NCBI RefSeq assembly: GCF_036199905.1
Contig: NZ_CP108109.1
Coordinates: 6,199,501-6,263,500 of the forward strand
Length of the DNA stretch: 64,000 nucleotides
Source: Streptomyces sp. NBC_00223
GTDB taxonomy: Bacteria > Actinomycetota > Actinomycetes > Streptomycetales > Streptomycetaceae
Reading direction: 5' to 3'
The position numbers and the translations under genes were made by a program. Positions 17,712-26,363 of the stretch are shown piece by piece; position 1 is the stretch's first letter; each line of letters opens with the position of its first letter. The notes beneath the pieces were generated by a model, which had not been told where the DNA came from, searched no databases, and worked only from the letters and a program-made list of their open reading frames with translations.

Positions 17712-18596
17712 ATGATCGTCATCACCACCCCCACCGGCCAGATCGGCCGGCAGGCCCTGGCCCGCCTCCTGGCCGCCGGAGCGCAGGTCCGGGTGATCGT
17801 GCGCGACGCCTCCCGCCTCCCCGCCGCGGTGCGCGACCGGGTCCAGGTCGTCCAGGGCTCGCACGGAGACCCCGAGGTGGTCACCGAGGCCTTCGCCGGG
17901 GCGGACGCCGTCTTCTGGCTGGTACCGCCGGACCCCCGCGCGCCCAGCCTCGACGCCGCGTACACGGACTTCAGCCGGCCGGCGAGCGCGGCCCTCAAGG
18001 CACAGGGCGTCAAGCGGGTCGTCGCCGTCTCGGCCCTCGGCCGGGGAACGCCCATGGCCGACCACGCCGGACACGTCACCGCGTCCCTCGCCATGGATGA
18101 CCTGCTGGCCGCCACGGGGGTCGGCTACCGGGCGCTCACGATGCCCTCGTTCATGGACAACCTGCTGCGCCAGACGGAGCTGATCAAGAACCGGGGCATC
18201 TTCACCTCGCCCGTCTCCGGCAGCCGCTCGATGCCCACCTGCGCCGTCGGCGACATCGCCGCGGTGGCCGCGGAACTCCTGCTCGACGACACCTGGAGCG
18301 GCGTCGAGGAGGTGCCCGTGCTGGGGCCCGAGGACCTTTCCTTCGACGACATGGCCCGGATCATGGCCGAGGTGCTCCAGCGCCCGGTCCGCTTCCAGCA
18401 GGTACCGGGCCCGGACTTCAAGGCCCGGATGACGCAGTTCGGAATGTCCGACGCCGTGGCCCAGGGTCTGCTGGACATGGCGCTGGCCAAGGACGCCGGG
18501 CTGGACAACGCCGTGCCACGCACCGCCCGGTCCAGTACGCCCACCGGCTTCCGCCAGTGGTGCGAGGACGTGCTCAGGCCGGCCGTCCTCGCCTGA
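17712..18596 (+). CDS. NmrA-like NAD(P)-binding reductase
   Basis: 294 residues. The N-terminal Rossmann motif is TTPTGQIGRQALARLLAAG, and VIVRDASRLP is the segment that reads the cofactor phosphate. This is the atypical short-chain dehydrogenase (NmrA/QOR2) group, which includes NAD(P)H-quinone reductases and redox sensors; the substrate is not evident. ATG 17712 has AGGGG upstream. It is divergently paired with the LysR gene. The gene ends 24 bases before the Tn7-like insertion; before the insertion it converged with pucR. Confidence 0.85.
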   Translation: MIVITTPTGQIGRQALARLLAAGAQVRVIVRDASRLPAAVRDRVQVVQGSHGDPEVVTEAFAGADAVFWLVPPDPRAPSLDAAYTDFSRPASAALKAQGVKRVVAVSALGRGTPMADHAGHVTASLAMDDLLAATGVGYRALTMPSFMDNLLRQTELIKNRGIFTSPVSGSRSMPTCAVGDIAAVAAELLLDDTWSGVEEVPVLGPEDLSFDDMARIMAEVLQRPVRFQQVPGPDFKARMTQFGMSDAVAQGLLDMALAKDAGLDNAVPRTARSSTPTGFRQWCEDVLRPAVLA

Positions 18597-18615
18597 CCCG
18601 CCGCGACCGAAGGCC

Positions 18616-18620
18616 CGAGG
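18616..18620. repeat. Left target-site duplication of the Tn7-like element (CGAGG)
   Basis: CGAGG immediately precedes the left terminus (TGTAGG) and matches the five bases directly after the right terminus at 34890-34894. Five-base duplications are the signature of Tn7-family transposition. Confidence 0.85.
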
Positions 18621-18712
18621 TGTAGGGAGCGCGAGATCGTGAGCACGAGTTCCTGCGGAAACGTCGGAATGCGCGAGTGATGAGCACTGCTCGTGTCGGC
18701 TGATCATGAGCA
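18621..18712. repeat. Left end of the Tn7-like element with TnsB-type sites
   Basis: After the terminal 26 bases, three related sites lie in one orientation: CGTGAGCAC at 18638-18646, TGATGAGCA at 18678-18686 and TGATCATGAGCA at 18701-18712. The last is the exact reverse complement of a site in the right end. Spaced repeats of this kind are the TnsB-binding sites of Tn7-like ends. The 248 bases from here to the first gene hold nothing else I recognise. Confidence 0.75.
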
Positions 18713-18960
18713 AAAACCGCTACCAGAATACTGAGTGCGGTCACTTTGAGTAGTGGAGGCCCCGTGATTCGCACTCCCGACGTTCGGCCGGGCGTCAGGT
18801 CGGCTGACCGCGTGCTAAGCGGTCCATATGTCGGTGCGGAGGCATCCTCGGTCAGGGACGGTACTGCCACTGTGACGGGCCCCAGGCGCGGCCTTCGGCA
18901 GCGGCAGGCTTCCCTGCGTGGGTGCCCCTATCTCTGGAGACCCGTTGCTGTGGCAGACGG

Positions 18961-21900
18961 TCAGGACGAGGGTGGGCTGACCGGCTTGAGCAGCCGGACA
19001 TGGCGCCACACGCTCGTGTAGTCACGCTGGGCCTCCCGCACCCAAGAAGGGGGCGCGTGCCAGTCGACGGCCACCTCGCGCTCGCCCCACGCCACCTGCA
19101 TGATCCGGCGGCCAGCGGCGAAGCTCTCGACGACGTCACGGCGCAGGAACAGCAGGTGCCCGCGCCAGGGCTTGTCCACGCTGAAGGCCGCAGAGGCGCG
19201 TCGGCCGTCCAAGCCCACGAGGTCCAGGGTGCCGGGCAACTGACGCAAGCCGAACCGGGCGGCGAATTCGAAGGACGGCACATTGTACGACCCGTCCAGA
19301 GCACTCTCCGATTCACTGTCGGAGGAGAACTCCACAGCGACTTGATCGAAACCGATGCCTTCATGGTCCTGCCAATGCCGCCGAATTTCCGGCTGTGGGG
19401 AAGCGGCTGATTCGGGGGCGAAAGCTGGGTCAAACCTGGAGCTCCAGGGCATCTCAGTGGCCAGAACGCCGCGAGCCGTCGGCAGTGAGGGGAAGAAGTC
19501 GTTTCCCGGATAGGCCTGCTCTGCGGCGAACTGCCGTGCGCGTTCGGCATCTTCGGGGGCCAGAAGAAGGGTCCGGAAGAAACCGAACACCGTCCGGCCT
19601 TCATGCTCGTGGGCCAGGTAGCCCTCGGCCAGGAGCCAGCCGTCGTCCAAGCCATGGATCTCTACCGGAGACCACAGGCGGTCGGGGACTGCCACACTTC
19701 CTGACGTGACCCAGGTCTGATGGTCCCTGGACTCCACGGATGCCCACGGCGGAAGGGGCACGGGCGCGGCAGGAGGCTTGTCGGGAAAGCCCGGGTCGAT
19801 ATCGGGCATGAAGCGTTCCGGTTCCCCGAAGGGCGCCGGTGCCCGTCCGGCGTCCACGAGACGGCCGACCATTTCGTGATAGGCGATCCAGCTGTACTTC
19901 TTGCCGTAACGCTCCACCTTCCTGGAAGAGCCGTAACGACGCTCTGCACTCATGGCGATGCCCTCGTCGAGGCTACCGAACTCGTCGCTGCGCCAGCCGA
20001 GTTCCCAGACACGAGCCCTGACTTCGGCGCGGGCCTGACGGAAGTCTGGGTGGGTGTAGTCGTAGTTGCCGCGGTTGTTGATTGCAGCGCCGATGACATA
20101 GTTTTCGAAATCCATGCCCATGGTGCGGTCGCATTCCCCTGCATGGGGATCGTCGTCGGCCATCACATTGGCGGGCCCCGCGGCGGCAAACTTCAGGGCG
20201 CGGGCGTCAACATTGTCCGGGACGGCGGCGGGGTGGAGAGCGACAGCGAACTCAAAGGTCGCCCGCACGTAGCCGCGCAACTGCTCGTGAGAGGTGGGCA
20301 TGGACCCGCCCTCGAGGAAGCTGTCGTGCAGCTGCGCCAGCCAGTCTCGCAGCGCCGGCTCGAACGCCCCTGCGGGATCCGGCATCTGGTGGGTGCTGGC
20401 GGCACCGAACGCGGCACCGACGAGACGCTCGACGATGTAGGGGTCATCAACTTCGAGCATCATGGCCGCGAGGTCGAACAGCCGCTTGGGCTCCGGCCGG
20501 CCGTACCGCTGGAGGGCCTTCGTGGCGAGGTCACGCAAGACCGTGTCAGTTGAGGCCAGCAGCCAGGAGATGGCCAGCGCGTCCAAGTCGTCGCTTTCGG
20601 TGCGGCCTGCCCGGCCGTCCCATCGGCTGACCGCCCGCTCCAGAGCCGTAGTAAGCACTCCTGGGGCTTGACCGCGGACCCATTCGGTCCAGTACGGGTC
20701 GCGTTGCGCAAGGGGAATCCGCCGAAGCACCCGATCAAGGAATACGGCGTTCAGGCGGTGCTGGGCAGACCTGCGGACCTCCCACAGGCGATCGAACACA
20801 TGACGGTTGCCGGACGTACCGGACCAGCGTGTGCCGATCAGGGCCTCGAGAGCGCTGACGGTCTCGTCATCCAGGAAGCCGGACTCGGTGGCGAGCTCGC
20901 AGGTGAGCACGAAATCGCGGTGCTCGGCTGGCGCCGCGCGCCAAAGATGAAGCTTGGTGAAGCGGCGTGGGAGCAGGCCGATCAGCCCGATGGTGACATC
21001 CTCGCCGAGGGAGTGCGCCTGCTCGCCAAGGAGGCGTTTCCACAGATCCGGCTCCGCGAGCTGCCTGCTGACACTGGCGTAGGTCATACGTACCAAGAAC
21101 GATTCGGCGATCAGATATCCGGCGAGCCGGTCGAACGCAAATGCGCACTCGGTGTCGTCGAAGCCCTCCGTCTCCTGGCGGATCAGGACACCCTCCTCCA
21201 CAAGGCGCCGGAAGAGGCTCTCGTCCCAGTTCGGCTGGCCCGCATCGAGGATTTCTCTGGCCGTGTCGGATGGGAGACGGCGGAGCTGATGAGTCCACAT
21301 GTGCCTGGCGAGGTCCGCGAGGCGGCGCTTGATCTGGTCAGCGGGCACGTGAATGCGCGCCGGGTCGAAGGCCAGGCGTTCGGCCACACCATCGAGATAA
21401 AGCTCGAAAACACCGACCAGGGACTGAGGCAGCGCTTCCGCGCCCACCGGTGTCTGTCGTTTGGGGTTCGTGGCCTCGCAGTACATGCGCACGAACAGAG
21501 GACTGCCGAAGGCGACCGTCGGAAGCCAGGCATCGGACGGATTGATCTTGTACTCGCGAAAGTAGACCTTGAGGATCTCGACGACTTCCGCTTGCTGCCA
21601 CTCCAGGTCCAGCCGCGCAGTGCCCACAGGGAGAAGCTGGTCGGCGTGTGCTTTGCGAAGGGTGACAATGACCAATACGTAGGGGTAGTCGCCCAACGCC
21701 GGCACCAGCTCGGCGAGCAGCCTGCGCCATCCAAGTGGCCGCTCGGCCTCGTTCAGCCCATCGATGACCAACGGGATACGGCAACCTGCGCGCATGCCAG
21801 TCGAGTTAAGCGCCTCCAAGAGCCCCTCGATACGGTCGGCCTTCACCCCGGGGATCCGACGCGCGAGGTCGTCGAGAGAGCCGCCCGATTGCAAGCTGCC

Positions 21901-22965
21901 GCCTTGGACGAACACCCCTGCTGTTGGTCGGCCGGTCGGTGCGGTCATCTGTGCAGAGAGATGCGTCTTGCCCTGTCCGGCGGCGGCGGCGACGGCGAGC
22001 AGCGGCGCATCGGCATCGGCCCGCGTGGTGCTGATCCACTGGACGATGTCACGGATCTCCGCCCCAAGACCGGTCACCAGCAGGGCCTCGGGTCGCTGAT
22101 ACCTCCGCAGCTTGGCTACCAGGCGCTTCAGCGCGCGTGGAGAAGTCGCTGGTGGCTGCTGGTTGGCGAGCCGTTCACGGACCTCCCCGGGGCGAAGACT
22201 CCTGCCGGCGTCGATAATCTCTTTCAGTTCCGCGACGAACCGGTCCAGGTCGTCGGCGACCACTGAGGCATCGACGCGGGAGTCCGAATTTAGGCTGTCG
22301 AGAGCGATGCGAAGCGCGTCAGCCCGGGTTTCAACCTCATCGGTACGCTGCTGCAGCCAGTCGAATGCCGCCGGGCGCAGCAATGCCCGGTCGATGTGGT
22401 GCTCCGCTGAGGTGGAGGTGTGCAGGCGGGGCATCCATCGGAGACGGACGGGCGCAACGGACCGCTCGTGAGCGTGTTCCAGCGCTGTTGGGGTGAGGGT
22501 GAGTTCGCCGAAGAAGGTGGCGCGCAACTCGTCATGCCCGGCCAGTTCGGCGTCGAAGTTCTCGGCGCACCACAGCTTGACCTTGACGGTTCCTTGGCGG
22601 AGGCTGTCGATCCATTCCTCATCGCTCTTTGCCGGCCGCTGTGGCAAACAGAGAACGAAATCGGTTAGCCCCTTGACGTGCGTGACCGCCAGCTTGAGTG
22701 AGTCCTCGATCAGTTCACGTTGGCGGCTGGTGAGCTGGTTCTTGCCATTGAGGATGAACCACTTGCACGACCAGCCCCAGACCCTGCCGGGATCTCCCAG
22801 GGCACCGACGTGGTCGACGCAGAGGTAGAACTCGACGCCGGGCTGGTTGCGTCGCTCCCGCATCCTTCCCAGCGCGCCGTAGCGCCGGGAAACCACCGCC
22901 CGCGTTAGGGCTTCGAAGTTCTGGTCGGCGGCACCAGGCAGGCGATCGAGATCAGTCAGATCCAC
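18961..22965 (-). CDS. Avs-like protein: putative PD-(D/E)XK nuclease fused to a STAND/NACHT NTPase
   Basis: About 1334 residues. The N-terminal 150 resemble a Mrr/DUF4297-type nuclease: NFEALTRAVVSRRYG, then GVEFYL with an acidic residue near position 45 and GWSCKWF with Lys68, compatible with the D/E...(x)xK core. The P-loop NTPase has Walker A AAAAGQGKTH (about 326-335) and Walker B IPLVIDGLNEAE (397-408), as in STAND/NACHT proteins. Some 900 residues of helical and other sequence follow and would be the sensor. This plan is that of Avs antiphage proteins, which degrade DNA after recognising a viral protein; that role here is inferred. GTG 22965 has GGAG upstream and overlaps the preceding ORF by 14 bases; an ATG at 22986 is an alternative. 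It is the last gene of a three-gene overlapping operon in the transposon cargo. Confidence 0.7.
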   Translation of the reverse strand: MDLTDLDRLPGAADQNFEALTRAVVSRRYGALGRMRERRNQPGVEFYLCVDHVGALGDPGRVWGWSCKWFILNGKNQLTSRQRELIEDSLKLAVTHVKGLTDFVLCLPQRPAKSDEEWIDSLRQGTVKVKLWCAENFDAELAGHDELRATFFGELTLTPTALEHAHERSVAPVRLRWMPRLHTSTSAEHHIDRALLRPAAFDWLQQRTDEVETRADALRIALDSLNSDSRVDASVVADDLDRFVAELKEIIDAGRSLRPGEVRERLANQQPPATSPRALKRLVAKLRRYQRPEALLVTGLGAEIRDIVQWISTTRADADAPLLAVAAAAGQGKTHLSAQMTAPTGRPTAGVFVQGGSLQSGGSLDDLARRIPGVKADRIEGLLEALNSTGMRAGCRIPLVIDGLNEAERPLGWRRLLAELVPALGDYPYVLVIVTLRKAHADQLLPVGTARLDLEWQQAEVVEILKVYFREYKINPSDAWLPTVAFGSPLFVRMYCEATNPKRQTPVGAEALPQSLVGVFELYLDGVAERLAFDPARIHVPADQIKRRLADLARHMWTHQLRRLPSDTAREILDAGQPNWDESLFRRLVEEGVLIRQETEGFDDTECAFAFDRLAGYLIAESFLVRMTYASVSRQLAEPDLWKRLLGEQAHSLGEDVTIGLIGLLPRRFTKLHLWRAAPAEHRDFVLTCELATESGFLDDETVSALEALIGTRWSGTSGNRHVFDRLWEVRRSAQHRLNAVFLDRVLRRIPLAQRDPYWTEWVRGQAPGVLTTALERAVSRWDGRAGRTESDDLDALAISWLLASTDTVLRDLATKALQRYGRPEPKRLFDLAAMMLEVDDPYIVERLVGAAFGAASTHQMPDPAGAFEPALRDWLAQLHDSFLEGGSMPTSHEQLRGYVRATFEFAVALHPAAVPDNVDARALKFAAAGPANVMADDDPHAGECDRTMGMDFENYVIGAAINNRGNYDYTHPDFRQARAEVRARVWELGWRSDEFGSLDEGIAMSAERRYGSSRKVERYGKKYSWIAYHEMVGRLVDAGRAPAPFGEPERFMPDIDPGFPDKPPAAPVPLPPWASVESRDHQTWVTSGSVAVPDRLWSPVEIHGLDDGWLLAEGYLAHEHEGRTVFGFFRTLLLAPEDAERARQFAAEQAYPGNDFFPSLPTARGVLATEMPWSSRFDPAFAPESAASPQPEIRRHWQDHEGIGFDQVAVEFSSDSESESALDGSYNVPSFEFAARFGLRQLPGTLDLVGLDGRRASAAFSVDKPWRGHLLFLRRDVVESFAAGRRIMQVAWGEREVAVDWHAPPSWVREAQRDYTSVWRHVRLLKPVSPPSS

Positions 22966-23386
22966 TGTCGCTCCGCTCGCGCACATCCGACCTCGGTGTC
23001 GCGTCCTCGTTCCATTCGTGACGGGAGAACACCTCGACCTTCGCGCCATAGTGGAGGAGCACCTTCAAGAACCCCTGTACGTCGGACTCATCGGTCCAGA
23101 GCCTGACCGTCTCGGCGTTGCGGGTGACGCTGTGGTCGAACGCGTAGTTGTCGACGTCGGAGCGGCCCATGTCGTATAGCTTCATTTCGCCCAGTGCGTC
23201 GCCAAGTTCGCGGGGCATGCGCTCATCGTGGCTGCGCCAATCGTCGTCGGACCAGGTGCCTTCAGCGAGTTCCTGCAGTGCCTTCATACATTCCTCGGCC
23301 GCCTTCGCGCCGGTTACTTCTTGAAAGCGGCCGATCATGACGAGGTTCATCGAGTGTTCCGAGCCGTATCCGTTCCAGATCCTCAT
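22952..23386 (-). CDS. Small conserved protein of unknown function (DUF6375-like)
   Basis: 144 residues, beginning MRIWNGYGSEHSMNLVMIG. I recall this N-terminus from an uncharacterised small family (DUF6375), but could not check it. It has an alternating alpha/beta look, is acidic, and ends in a polar Ser/Asp/Arg tail; no catalytic motif is evident. Its ATG overlaps the stop of the radical SAM gene (ATGA at 23383-23386), and its 3' end overlaps the start of the Avs-like gene. Such tight coupling implies that the three products act together. Confidence 0.7.
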   Translation of the reverse strand: MRIWNGYGSEHSMNLVMIGRFQEVTGAKAAEECMKALQELAEGTWSDDDWRSHDERMPRELGDALGEMKLYDMGRSDVDNYAFDHSVTRNAETVRLWTDESDVQGFLKVLLHYGAKVEVFSRHEWNEDATPRSDVRERSDSGSD

Positions 23387-24294
23387 CGTGTTCCTCTCAG
23401 CGCCTGGACGGCATCCATAATGGAGGCGCCGACCGGTGTTCCCGCGGAAGCGTAGGCGTGAGGGCGTAGGATCCCTGCAGCGTCGACGTGCATGTGCGCC
23501 TCCAAGGGATCCTCCCCCGGGAGGGCCTCCGCGACGGGCAGCGCCGCTTCGAGGCCGGTGCGGGAGATCGCGAGGCGTACCCCGGCCCTGGCAGCCGAGA
23601 CCCATTCGACGAGGCGCTGAGCGTCGGCCTCGCTAATACCAGGGGTGGCCGCAGTCGGTTGCTCCGGCAGGAGCAGCAGCTCGGAGGCGCCGACATCGGC
23701 CGCGAACCTGGCGACGTCGTCCAGTTCATCGACGGTGTCGGCGTTGACCACCGTGTTGATTCCGAACGGGACAAGGGAGGCGAGCAGAGAGGCCGCGCGG
23801 ACCACGGAGGTGAATGGCTTGCCGCGGAGCCGCTCGTAGGTGGGTCCGATTCCGTCGACCGACAGACGGACGAAGTGCACGGCGCCGCGCAGAGACTCGG
23901 CGAAGTCGGGCGTCAGCCGGTGCCCGTGCGTGGTGAACGTCACCGCCATCGACGTGGACTGGGTGATGTCCGCGCACAGTTGAGAAAACCTGCGGTACGC
24001 GGTCGGCTCCCCGCCTCCGAAACCGACGCCCAGGCACCCGGCCGCATCGAGCTCGACCGCCCAGGCCAGTACGTTCTCGGGGTTGAGAGCCGCAGCATGC
24101 TTGGGCGCGTAGCAGTACAGGCAGTGGAGCTCGCACGCATTCGTCAAGGCAACAGACAGGTACCGCGGTGCGGGAGAGAACTGCTCAGCAGCGACAGGCA
24201 CCTCATCGAGCAGGACGTTCATCCCAGAGGCGCGGTCAAACAGGTGAACGCCACAAGCGGACAGGCGGATCTTGCACGGCATCGACGACATCAT
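23383..24294 (-). CDS. Radical SAM protein
   Basis: 303 residues. The CX3CX2C cluster motif is CELHCLYC (Cys54, Cys58, Cys61), with GVGFGGGEPTA about 35 residues later for SAM binding and VRLSVDGIGPTYERLRG in the barrel. This is the MoaA/PqqE/SPASM-like branch, but the C-terminal part lacks a cysteine-rich SPASM cluster. It should cleave SAM with a 4Fe-4S cluster to modify a substrate that cannot be named; the neighbouring small protein is a candidate. It is the first gene of the overlapping operon that continues into the Avs-like gene. The start is either of two adjacent ATGs (24294 or 24291), with GGTGG upstream. Confidence 0.85.
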   Translation of the reverse strand: MMSSMPCKIRLSACGVHLFDRASGMNVLLDEVPVAAEQFSPAPRYLSVALTNACELHCLYCYAPKHAAALNPENVLAWAVELDAAGCLGVGFGGGEPTAYRRFSQLCADITQSTSMAVTFTTHGHRLTPDFAESLRGAVHFVRLSVDGIGPTYERLRGKPFTSVVRAASLLASLVPFGINTVVNADTVDELDDVARFAADVGASELLLLPEQPTAATPGISEADAQRLVEWVSAARAGVRLAISRTGLEAALPVAEALPGEDPLEAHMHVDAAGILRPHAYASAGTPVGASIMDAVQALRGTR

Positions 24295-24369
24295 GCCACC
24301 AAGGCCAGCGGCGGCGAGGTGTGAACGGAGAATATCGCTTGCTGGCGTTTCATCTCTGGTTCTGATGGT

Positions 24370-24520
24370 CCGGTTCCGTGCCAGGTCGGAGTGGTTTCAC
24401 CGGTCAGTCGGCGGGTCATGAGGTTGATCATTTGCTAGACAGCACCTGCGACGTGGGCGTTCTCGCCCGCCTGCTCGCCAGCACGCTGGCCAAGACTCAA
24501 AGTGTGCTCAGGTTGATCGG
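24370..24520 (-). pseudogene. Possible remnant of a transposase or other C-terminus
   Basis: No intact gene lies in 24295-24607. On the minus strand one frame reads an apparently coding segment, AGENAHVAGAV, then an in-frame TAG, then QMINLMTRRLTGET. The latter resembles C-termini I recall from Streptomyces DDE transposases. It is short and broken, so this is a weak suggestion. Confidence 0.25.
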
Positions 24521-24527
24521 ACTGGGC

Positions 24528-24560
24528 CCCTGGGGCGCCCTCATGGAGGGCGCCCCAGGG
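24528..24560. terminator. Strong terminator-like inverted repeat
   Basis: A 15-bp perfect stem, CCCTGGGGCGCCCTC (24528-24542) with GAGGGCGCCCCAGGG (24546-24560), has an ATG loop. It lies 48 bases beyond the 3' end of the small membrane-protein gene and probably ends that two-gene transcript. Confidence 0.75.
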
Positions 24561-24607
24561 CTGTTTCGCATGGCTTGGCTTGCCATGAGGCTCTGCCTGC
24601 GACCAAC

Positions 24608-24802
24608 TCAGCCGATCGCCGAGCGCGCGAAGGCGACTGTGGCGCCGAAGGCTGCTCCTCCGGCGAGCGCGGCGGTGGCCAGCGGGTTGCCGGAGGTGTA
24701 GGTGAGGAACCCGGCCGCCGCGGCGGCCTGCAGACTGATCAGAAACACCACGGCGGAGCGTAGGCTCAGCAGCGGCTCCTGAGACCTGTCGTTTCTCGCC
24801 AT
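24608..24802 (-). CDS. Small two-helix membrane protein
   Basis: 64 residues: a polar N-terminus (MARNDRSQEPLLSLRS) followed by two hydrophobic segments, about 17-36 and 42-60, separated by a TYTSGNP turn. It probably sits in the cytoplasmic membrane. Its ATG shares one base with the stop of the upstream 454-residue gene (TGATG), so the two are translationally coupled. The size and topology are those of holin-like or toxin-like effectors, but nothing proves that role. Confidence 0.6.
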   Translation of the reverse strand: MARNDRSQEPLLSLRSAVVFLISLQAAAAAGFLTYTSGNPLATAALAGGAAFGATVAFARSAIG

Positions 24803-26166
24803 CAGTTTGCCCCCGGGATGTGAGCCTTGGCCCGCGCGACGATGTCGTCGCCCAGCCGCAGGAGCTTGCGCCGTACCCGCTCGCCGACGGCGACGTCCTG
24901 GCCGTCGAGCTGGGGTGCCTGGCGCCAGTTGATCGGGGCGTTCTCGGCCCAGACGCGCGCCACTCGCTGCTCCGTGTCCTTCAATCGCCTGGTCGCATAG
25001 CGGACGTGTCGGTTGTCGAAGTGCTCGGCCCATGGCATCACAGAGGCGATGGCCAGGGCCTCCGGCCCCGGCTCGGGGGAGAGTAGGTCGATCCCCTCCT
25101 CCATGTGGCCGATCCTGTGACCGATGACCTGGTGATCGCCGTCCAGGTCGTTGCCTTCCCGGGCGCACTGCCGCAGAACGGCACGGACCGCGTCGGCGTC
25201 CTGGAGGTCGACCTGGTTCTCCCACTCTCGGAGGATCAGCGCCATAGCCAGGGCCTGGGCATGGTCCTCCGTGGGGGGCCGGAGACGAAGGTGCGTGTAG
25301 AGGAACTCGCGCATCGGTTCGTGGTCGTCGTGCAGGTAGGCATCCAGAGCAGCCCTTGCCAGCCAAACGATCGGCGCCCCAAGACTCTCGATCAGCCGGG
25401 TGATGGATCGCAGCGGTTGCAGCAACCCGTCTGGGAGTCCTCGCAGCAGGCCGACACCCGTCAGATTAGGCATGGCGAAGACACGGTTCCAGGCCGACGC
25501 CATCGCGTCGCCGAGCGGGTTGAACTTGGGCATCCTCAGGCGGAGCGAGGCCAGGCCACTGCTCATGACTCCGGTCGAGGCCAGCCGGACGGCTGGCGTG
25601 TCGAACAGCGCCAGCCTGTCCAGCGCAGGAGAGCCGAGGATCGACGCCGGTGACCGGCGGGCGAAGTTGTTCATCGCGTCGGCGAGGGTGTCCAGAGCGG
25701 TGAACTGCGTATTCAGCCGGGCGATGCTCGTGTCGAACAGGGACAGCTCCTTCAGTGCGGAGGAGATACGGAACACCGGTGATGAGTCGGTGAGGCGACT
25801 GCCGGTCAGCTTCGCGAACCCGATTGAGGCGATCGTGTCGCCGAATGGGTTGTACTCGGGCAGCTTCAGACCGAGCGAGACGAGGCTGCTGCCCATCATG
25901 CCGGTCTTGGCGAGCCGGGTGGCGGGCGTATCGATGAGGGACAGCTTCTCCAGCGCGGTGGAGGCGATGCTGACCGCCGGCGGGCGACCAGTCAGCTGCT
26001 TGCCGACTGCCTCAGCGAGCTGCCCGCCGACGATGTTCGCGGCGCCCATGGATGAAAGCGCAGACCCCGCAGCGGTGAACTTGAGCGCCGGTGACATGCC
26101 GGCCAACACCTTTCCCAGGCTGGGGGAGGTGGGGACGGTCTTCAGAAGGGGGAACAACGTGGCCAC
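24802..26166 (-). CDS. Unknown 454-residue protein with three internal repeats
   Basis: I do not recognise this family. The first half has three related segments: LEKLSLIDTPATRL (from about 72), LKELSLFDTSIARL (about 138) and LDRLALFDTPAVRL (about 182). The first and third are each followed by a hydrophobic/glycine stretch and NPFGD or NPLGD. The spacing suggests repeated amphipathic helices that could associate with membranes or oligomerise. From about residue 270 the sequence becomes an ordinary soluble helical domain. GAGGG lies upstream of the ATG at 26166. It is paired with the coupled small membrane protein and lies in the transposon cargo. Confidence 0.65.
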   Translation of the reverse strand: MATLFPLLKTVPTSPSLGKVLAGMSPALKFTAAGSALSSMGAANIVGGQLAEAVGKQLTGRPPAVSIASTALEKLSLIDTPATRLAKTGMMGSSLVSLGLKLPEYNPFGDTIASIGFAKLTGSRLTDSSPVFRISSALKELSLFDTSIARLNTQFTALDTLADAMNNFARRSPASILGSPALDRLALFDTPAVRLASTGVMSSGLASLRLRMPKFNPLGDAMASAWNRVFAMPNLTGVGLLRGLPDGLLQPLRSITRLIESLGAPIVWLARAALDAYLHDDHEPMREFLYTHLRLRPPTEDHAQALAMALILREWENQVDLQDADAVRAVLRQCAREGNDLDGDHQVIGHRIGHMEEGIDLLSPEPGPEALAIASVMPWAEHFDNRHVRYATRRLKDTEQRVARVWAENAPINWRQAPQLDGQDVAVGERVRRKLLRLGDDIVARAKAHIPGAN

Positions 26167-26363
26167 TCGGCCCTCCTTGATTCGGAAGTGTCTCTACTTC
26201 CTGGTGGCGGGAGCAGGCCGTTCCGGCAATAAATCTTCATCGCCACAATGTGATCTGTATCACCGCCGTGATGCTGGTCCCCCGGATCTCGGTGTCCCGC
26301 CTCCAAGGTAATGGTGGTCCCGGACAGCGGTGGTGCTCGTAGATCTTGAGGGTCTATCAGGAT

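Noticed and set aside
18746..19021. 91-residue frame on the plus strand near the transposon left end
   Set aside because: Its second half overlaps the Avs-like gene antisense, it has no recognisable domain and composition is not coding-like.
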